A DNA stretch of 9,794 bases from an uncultured Christensenellaceae bacterium (GTDB lineage: Bacteria > Bacillota > Clostridia > Christensenellales > CAG-314), in contig CAJUIV010000034.1 of assembly GCA_910586905.1 (NCBI GenBank), positions 1 through 9,794 on the forward strand, written 5' to 3'. The position numbers and the translations under genes were made by a program. Numbering within the stretch: position 1 is the stretch's first letter; each line of letters starts with the position of its first letter. Positions 7,101 to 9,794 of the stretch are shown here, one piece after another. The notes under the pieces were generated by a model. That model made no database searches and had not been told where the DNA came from. It was given only the letters and a program-made list of their open reading frames with translations.

Positions 7101-8849
7101 GAGTATGGCATGTAAAAGACTGAATCCCGGCGTTGCGAATTTTTCTTTTGCCGCACCTATAAACCGTTTCAATGCCTGAAACGCTTTCATTATCAAAGCG
7201 GAAATCGATGCAAACACGGTCGATTCACGTATCTTGTTAATAAGCGACGCAAATACGGAAATTACTTTTAAGATGATTCCAACTATCTTGGAAAATATCT
7301 TGTAAAATATATCCGATTCTTTCGCCGCATTGTTTATTTTGTAAATGAAATCGCCGACTGTGCCAGTAACTCCCATAAGTCCGCCACCGAGTGCGGAAAG
7401 TTTACTGAGCAATGGTTCCAATGCTCTGAACAAGGACGTAATAATCGTTTTTCCCAATCCAAGTATTGCAAAGAATCCTCTGAATATCCGTTGAAGATTA
7501 TTGAATAAACCTTCGTTATTTTTCAGTCTATCCGTAAAATCCCGAATGGATTGAGAAATACCCAACAACCGTTCCGCCGTCATCGGAGGGAAAATATCGT
7601 GAAACGCTTCGCTTACAGAACTCATCAGATTCTTTAATATTTGCAAAGCGTTCATCAACGACTCGACCATAAGGTCGCGTCCGCCAAGCTCCTTCCATTG
7701 CGCTAACAATTCGTTTCGACCTTCGGCGCTCGTTGCAAAAATATCATATAGTTCGTTTGCTACGTCCGTCCACAATACTTTCGCTTCTTCGTAATTGCCG
7801 AATATGGTTTCAAATGTTTGCGACCACCCGGAACTTACCGCGTCTTTGGTTGCGTTGATTGCATCCGTAAAAGTTTTTGCTTCCTGCGCCGCCTTAAATG
7901 CTTTGGCTCCGAGTTCCATTGTCTCGTCACTTATTTTTTTCATCGCGTCGGCCGCAGTAAGACCCTCTTCACTCGCAACTTTGTAAACTTCTTCGGCATA
8001 ATTACCGTATTTACCAAGAGCCGCAAGCAAAACGTCGCTTGTGAACCACCCGTCGGATAACGTGCCTGAGAAATTCGAAGATGTTACCAATGTTCCGTTA
8101 GCCGTCTCGCCCTCTTCGCTTAACGTTCCGAGAGCCTTTGCCGTTTCAATAGCGATTTCTTTAAACTCTTTCGTCGCCATGTTGGCGTTTTCGATAGATT
8201 TCCAATCTTGAAGTTTTACGGCTCCTATACCGATTGCTTGCGAAAGATTGTACATCGCTCTGCTTGCCGCTTCCGAGTTTTGTCCCGACAATGCCGCCCA
8301 GTTAGCGATACCCATCATCGCCGTAACCGATGTTCCCAAATCGATACCGTTCGAAGTGAATTTACCGATGTTGGAAACCATATCCGTAAAATTATAACTC
8401 GTTTCGTCGGTAAACCAGTTCAGTTTTTCCAACTGTTCGTTTACTTCATCTATGGATTTTCCGGTAGCATTGATTATCGTTTGTACGGCACCGGTCTTTT
8501 CTTCGTACTTTGCAAAGCCGGAAGTGATTTGGTCGATGCTTAATGACGCAACAAGCCGTTTACCAGCTTCGACTGCGGAATTTGTAATATTAACGAGCGC
8601 AGTTACCGCAATGATTTCCATCGCAGAAAATTTATTGCCTACCGCTTCGATACCGGAACTTAATCCGGACATTCCCGAAGAGCAATTTCTCGAAGATGCG
8701 TCGATTTCATCCAAGCCGCGAGACATCCCGCCCAAATTCAAACTTTGTTTCAACCTGTCGAGACTCGAAATACTGGTTTGAACATTCTTTTCGAATTTGG
8801 AATTATCAAAACGCATTTCGACTACTTTTTGATCTATAGTCCTACTCAA
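4137..8849 (-). CDS. Phage tape measure protein (tail length determinant)
   Basis: 1570 residues, by far the largest gene here, as usual for a tape measure. It lines the tail tube lumen, sets tail length during assembly and is ejected ahead of DNA. Residues 1-40 (VVEMRFDNSKFEKNV and following) are the typical N-terminus. Residues about 75-350 match the conserved tape measure N-terminal domain (GAVQTIINATG, MYNLSQAIGIGAVKLQDW, GWSQTFETIFG). Residues 350-715 are helical. Residues 741-1103 hold seven hydrophobic tandem repeats. Residues 1214-1323 hold 22-residue repeats. FGIHSPS (1397-1403) and a C-terminal domain ending in IIQQQVERKGATWE are also classic. The start is TTG at 8849, overlapping the previous stop (TTGA) with AGGAGG 10 bases upstream (8860-8865); starting at the next Met (residue 12) would lose part of the conserved N-terminus. 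Residues 714-1252 contain no Tyr or His and only three Gln, which explains a long antisense open frame. Confidence 0.93.
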   Translation of the reverse strand: MSRTIDQKVVEMRFDNSKFEKNVQTSISSLDRLKQSLNLGGMSRGLDEIDASSRNCSSGMSGLSSGIEAVGNKFSAMEIIAVTALVNITNSAVEAGKRLVASLSIDQITSGFAKYEEKTGAVQTIINATGKSIDEVNEQLEKLNWFTDETSYNFTDMVSNIGKFTSNGIDLGTSVTAMMGIANWAALSGQNSEAASRAMYNLSQAIGIGAVKLQDWKSIENANMATKEFKEIAIETAKALGTLSEEGETANGTLVTSSNFSGTLSDGWFTSDVLLAALGKYGNYAEEVYKVASEEGLTAADAMKKISDETMELGAKAFKAAQEAKTFTDAINATKDAVSSGWSQTFETIFGNYEEAKVLWTDVANELYDIFATSAEGRNELLAQWKELGGRDLMVESLMNALQILKNLMSSVSEAFHDIFPPMTAERLLGISQSIRDFTDRLKNNEGLFNNLQRIFRGFFAILGLGKTIITSLFRALEPLLSKLSALGGGLMGVTGTVGDFIYKINNAAKESDIFYKIFSKIVGIILKVISVFASLINKIRESTVFASISALIMKAFQALKRFIGAAKEKFATPGFSLLHAILEKIWMILTKIGNAILKVASFFINAFKSVGQALAGSSFLEVMGKLWEIIVAVGKCIFGLLGKAISYLCDKLKDADFKGILDLLSTISVGGMALGITKFVKNISEPFKGLKDILDGVSGILDGVRGCFEAYQKKLKADALMKIATAIAILVASLLVLSFIDNEKLMSGVATIAMLFTELMVAMKILNGIGGKGVKTMKLMGMMLGLSIAVLILVSALKKLSALDPAALLKGLLGVGALVTIIVAAMKVLGNSSKTVMKGAAQLILFGLAIKVLASACTTLSKLSWEGLAKGLIGVGVLMAEVVAFLKFAKFDKKMFSTALGMVLLASAIKILASACKTFGQMDWTSIRKGLTAIAGLLLELAVFTRLMKPSKMVSTGIGLIAIATAMKIFGSAMRTMASLSWEEVAKGLLSIAGCLAAVTLAMNFMPKGMISKGVGLIAVATALLILSSALTKMGNMSWGSIARGLVAMGGSLILLAAGLTAMKKTVKGAAALTIAAIALNMLAPALRKLGSLSWEQMGKSLLMLAGAFVVLGVAGLVLGPLTPAILALSGALALIGVAVLAAGMGLVAAGAGLTTLSVAMGAFATAMATGSAAIVAGLIVIIEGFAGMVGTIAKMLATGLIEFVKILGEGAPTIFEAVEKILLSLIDTIIAVIPNLVACIFTLLECVLNTLVQYTPTIVQAVFNILLACLQGIANNIGMVVQTAIDIVVNFIEGIAQKLPDVIQAGFDLVIAFINGVADALDNNTATVVEAIKRLIKSVLNAIVTVFSGGWDLLKDIGKNLMDGLVNGIKGAINKVKDAVCSVGKKIKNWFCDLFGIHSPSTVFAEYGRHLDEGLANGVRDYGNVVEGAIEDIGDIAVDSMSEAMDILTSAIEKDDYGEPTIRPVMDLSDIKAGTATLSDMMADADNYKMTSSVDLATGAAKSMKSSYAADDTSTLDGLAKSIGKMAETPPQNFTNTFNITGDNPQEIAEEVSRIIQQQVERKGATWE
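4815..5210 (-). repeat. 22-residue helical repeats in the tape measure
   Basis: Equivalent positions at residues 1214, 1236, 1258, 1280 and 1302 are exactly 22 apart; a sixth weaker copy follows 26 later (1328). The shared pattern is P-x-(I/L/V)-(V/I)-x-A followed by a hydrophobic helix and often G-(I/V)-A. Twenty-two residues equal two 11-residue coil periods, fitting a long helix inside the tail tube. Confidence 0.75.
5541..6629 (-). repeat. Seven tandem hydrophobic repeats (56-63 residues) in the tape measure
   Basis: Each unit has a landmark resembling LSWEGLAKGL. Landmarks begin at residues 741, 804, 864, 923, 981, 1038 and 1094. The best five have Trp at the third position; the first two have Asn743 and Pro806 in its register. 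Each landmark is followed by a hydrophobic helix, a Lys/Gly-rich turn and a second helix with an AIKILASAC-type end. Successive spacings are 63, 60, 59, 58, 57 and 56 residues. Protein similarity is clear while the DNA copies are well diverged, so the duplication looks old. Confidence 0.85.
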
Positions 8850-9223
8850 ACCTTAGTAACCTCCTCCCAAGCTTCGTTTTCAATCTTTTGGAACAAAGGT
8901 TTGATTGCAGGATTAATATAATCGATACCTTCAATCCAATGTCCGTTTCTCGACGCATGTCCGTATTGCAAAATAATCGCAATCGGGACTCCATTTTGAA
9001 TATTTGTATTGCTGAAAGTAATAGCCACGCTTCCTTTGGTACGAACTATTTCGTATTTCCAAGAACTCGCGGTTTTACCAGTATCTTTCGGAGTCGCGGC
9101 AGAAAGAGCAGCTACTCCGTCTTTTCCGTATTTATCGAGATTCCCCATATGAACAACTTCTTTGGTTCTCTCTAAAAATCCGGACAGTTTGGAAAAGTTG
9201 CCCTTCTGCCTAAAACTTATCAT
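8846..9223 (-). CDS. HK97 gp10-like head-tail connector/tail completion protein
   Basis: 125 residues, typical for the family. Gp10-like proteins act at the head-tail junction or as tail terminators and are essential for joining or finishing tails. Visible landmarks: an N-terminal helix (about 10-25), the conserved TPKDTGKTASSW segment (44-55), a beta-rich middle, the LQYGHASRNGHW loop (85-96) and the DYINPAIKP end (101-109) before a C-terminal helix. The ATG has GGAG 6 bases upstream (9230-9233). An internal ATG at residue 26 lacks a comparable site and would remove the first helix. The stop codon overlaps the TTG start of the tape measure gene by 4 bases, indicating translational coupling. 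The position directly before the tape measure gene is unusual for a canonical gp10 (normally in the head-tail cluster before the major tail protein), so a tail-specific role is possible. Confidence 0.75.
   Translation of the reverse strand: MISFRQKGNFSKLSGFLERTKEVVHMGNLDKYGKDGVAALSAATPKDTGKTASSWKYEIVRTKGSVAITFSNTNIQNGVPIAIILQYGHASRNGHWIEGIDYINPAIKPLFQKIENEAWEEVTKV
8860..8865 (-). promoter_or_regulatory. Ribosome binding site deciding the TTG start of the tape measure gene
   Basis: AGGAGG (within GGGAGGAGG, 8860-8868) lies inside the end of the gp10-like gene, 10 bases before TTG at 8849. No ATG or GTG in the right frame lies closer, so TTG is the best-supported start. Confidence 0.7.
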
Positions 9224-9244
9224 TGTTTTCTCCGATTGATGATT

Positions 9245-9589
9245 TTACTTATTATCCGTTTTATCATCGGAATCGCCGTCACCGTTTTTACGAGATAAAA
9301 ATTGTTTTATAGTTTGCATTACCTTGTCATAACCAAGTGTCGCTACAAGGAAACTGCATATTGTCAATCCTACAATTTCTACCACCAGCATAGCCGAAAA
9401 AGGGATATGCTTTATAAAAACGTACGCAACGGACGAAGCCAACGATACGACAACGGAAACTATGATCGCAAGAACATTGCTGGAATACTTCTTGTTCTTG
9501 CTATCGAGAATTTTCTTAACGGCCTCTACGATAAGTCCCGTGATAAACGAGATAACCAACAAAGCCGTCGATAAAAATTCGATTGTCAC
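9245..9589 (-). CDS. Holin-like small membrane protein
   Basis: 114 residues from a GTG start. AAGGAGG at 9598-9604 lies 8 bases before GTG at 9589, whereas the longer reading frame (ATG at 9640) would overlap the previous gene by 38 bases and add a charged 17-residue extension before the first membrane helix. Three hydrophobic segments are visible at about 5-24, 38-60 and 64-86, with a basic stretch between the first two (KKILDSKNKKY) and a charged C-terminal tail ending GDGDSDDKTDNK. Size, three membrane passes and a hydrophilic C-terminus fit class I-type phage holins, which pore the inner membrane to release endolysin. No endolysin is next to it: the neighbours are tail genes, which is odd for a holin. 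It could be a membrane protein with another role. The gap to the gp10-like gene is 21 bases. Confidence 0.6.
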   Translation of the reverse strand: MTIEFLSTALLVISFITGLIVEAVKKILDSKNKKYSSNVLAIIVSVVVSLASSVAYVFIKHIPFSAMLVVEIVGLTICSFLVATLGYDKVMQTIKQFLSRKNGDGDSDDKTDNK

Positions 9590-9597
9590 AACCGCTA

Positions 9598-9604
9598 CCT
9601 CCTT
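9598..9604 (-). promoter_or_regulatory. Ribosome binding site deciding the GTG start of the holin-like gene
   Basis: AAGGAGG on the minus strand, 8 bases before GTG at 9589, overlapping the stop codon of the preceding gene (TAA at 9603-9605). Its strength and position argue against the in-frame ATG further upstream at 9640. Confidence 0.75.
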
Positions 9605-9794
9605 ATCCTTTCGAATTGTGTTGTTTCCTTCGAGCCGCATTCAAAGCCGCATTACGGCTCATAATTTCTTTACTACTTAAGCGTTTTTGTTTGGGTTTGT
9701 TTTCTATGTTGCACACTCTTATAAAAGTCAGTAGTCGATTCAAATGCCATTTTTGACATTCAAAAGGAATATTCAAAGCGATCATCCAAGCATA
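9603..9794 (-). CDS. C-terminal fragment of a conserved phage protein (partial, tail-assembly region)
   Basis: The frame is open to the right edge, so the gene continues outside the window; 63 residues are visible beginning Tyr-Ala-Trp-Met. The Met at 9785 should not be taken as the start, since no clear ribosome binding site can be seen before it. The segment is rich in aromatic and basic residues (KWHLNRLLTFIRVC, then a basic end, SRNAALNAARRKQHNSKG). Its look and place, two genes before the tape measure, recall short proteins that in many Gram-positive phages follow the tail-assembly chaperone and may be made as a frameshift extension, but I do not recognise the family with certainty. The stop overlaps the ribosome binding site of the holin-like gene. 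Confidence 0.55.
   Translation of the reverse strand, partial: YAWMIALNIPFECQKWHLNRLLTFIRVCNIENKPKQKRLSSKEIMSRNAALNAARRKQHNSKG

Noticed and set aside
9245..9640. Longer version of the holin-like gene starting at ATG 9640 (131 residues)
   Set aside because: It overlaps the preceding gene by 38 bases and carries the strong AAGGAGG site inside its own coding sequence; the GTG at 9589, 8 bases after that site, fits better.

Overview
The window is part of the late structural region of a temperate-type siphophage or prophage of a low-to-mid-GC Gram-positive bacterium, most likely Bacillota (Clostridia-like). The evidence is the Dit/Tal tail-tip architecture, strong AGGAGG-type ribosome binding sites, tightly packed or overlapping genes, and a lipoprotein with a signal peptidase II lipobox. 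No host gene, integrase or attachment site is visible, so the sequence alone cannot separate an integrated prophage from a free phage genome.

Every convincing gene lies on the minus strand, so transcription runs from the right edge to the left. In transcription order: (1) the C-terminal 63 residues of a conserved phage protein cut by the right edge, perhaps related to a tail-assembly chaperone; (2) a 114-residue holin-like protein with three membrane segments and an inferred GTG start; (3) a 125-residue HK97 gp10-like head-tail/tail-completion protein; (4) a 1570-residue tape measure protein starting at TTG; (5) a 238-residue distal tail (Dit) protein; (6) a 944-residue Tal-type tail-tip/fibre protein ending in a peptidase S74 self-cleaving chaperone; (7) a 147-residue predicted lipoprotein behind its own promoter-like sequence and followed by a hairpin. 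Genes 3/4, 4/5 and 5/6 overlap by 4, 10 and 16 bases, which suggests translational coupling.

Genes 3 to 6 build the tail. The tape measure sets its length, Dit forms the baseplate hub, and the Tal protein plugs the tip and probably contacts the receptor, its S74 domain helping the fibre to fold as a trimer. The lipoprotein does not look structural. With a promoter of its own and a terminator-like hairpin it resembles a 'moron' (lysogenic conversion) cassette and could act at the host surface, for example in superinfection exclusion; that role is inference only.

The most distinctive structures are: a tandem repeat array in the tape measure whose period falls steadily (63, 60, 59, 58, 57, 56 residues); a second array next to it with an exact 22-residue period; a 49-base perfect direct repeat inside the fibre gene; the position of the holin-like gene within the tail genes; and the self-contained lipoprotein cassette. 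Positions 1-50, left of the terminator hairpin, hold nothing I can assign.
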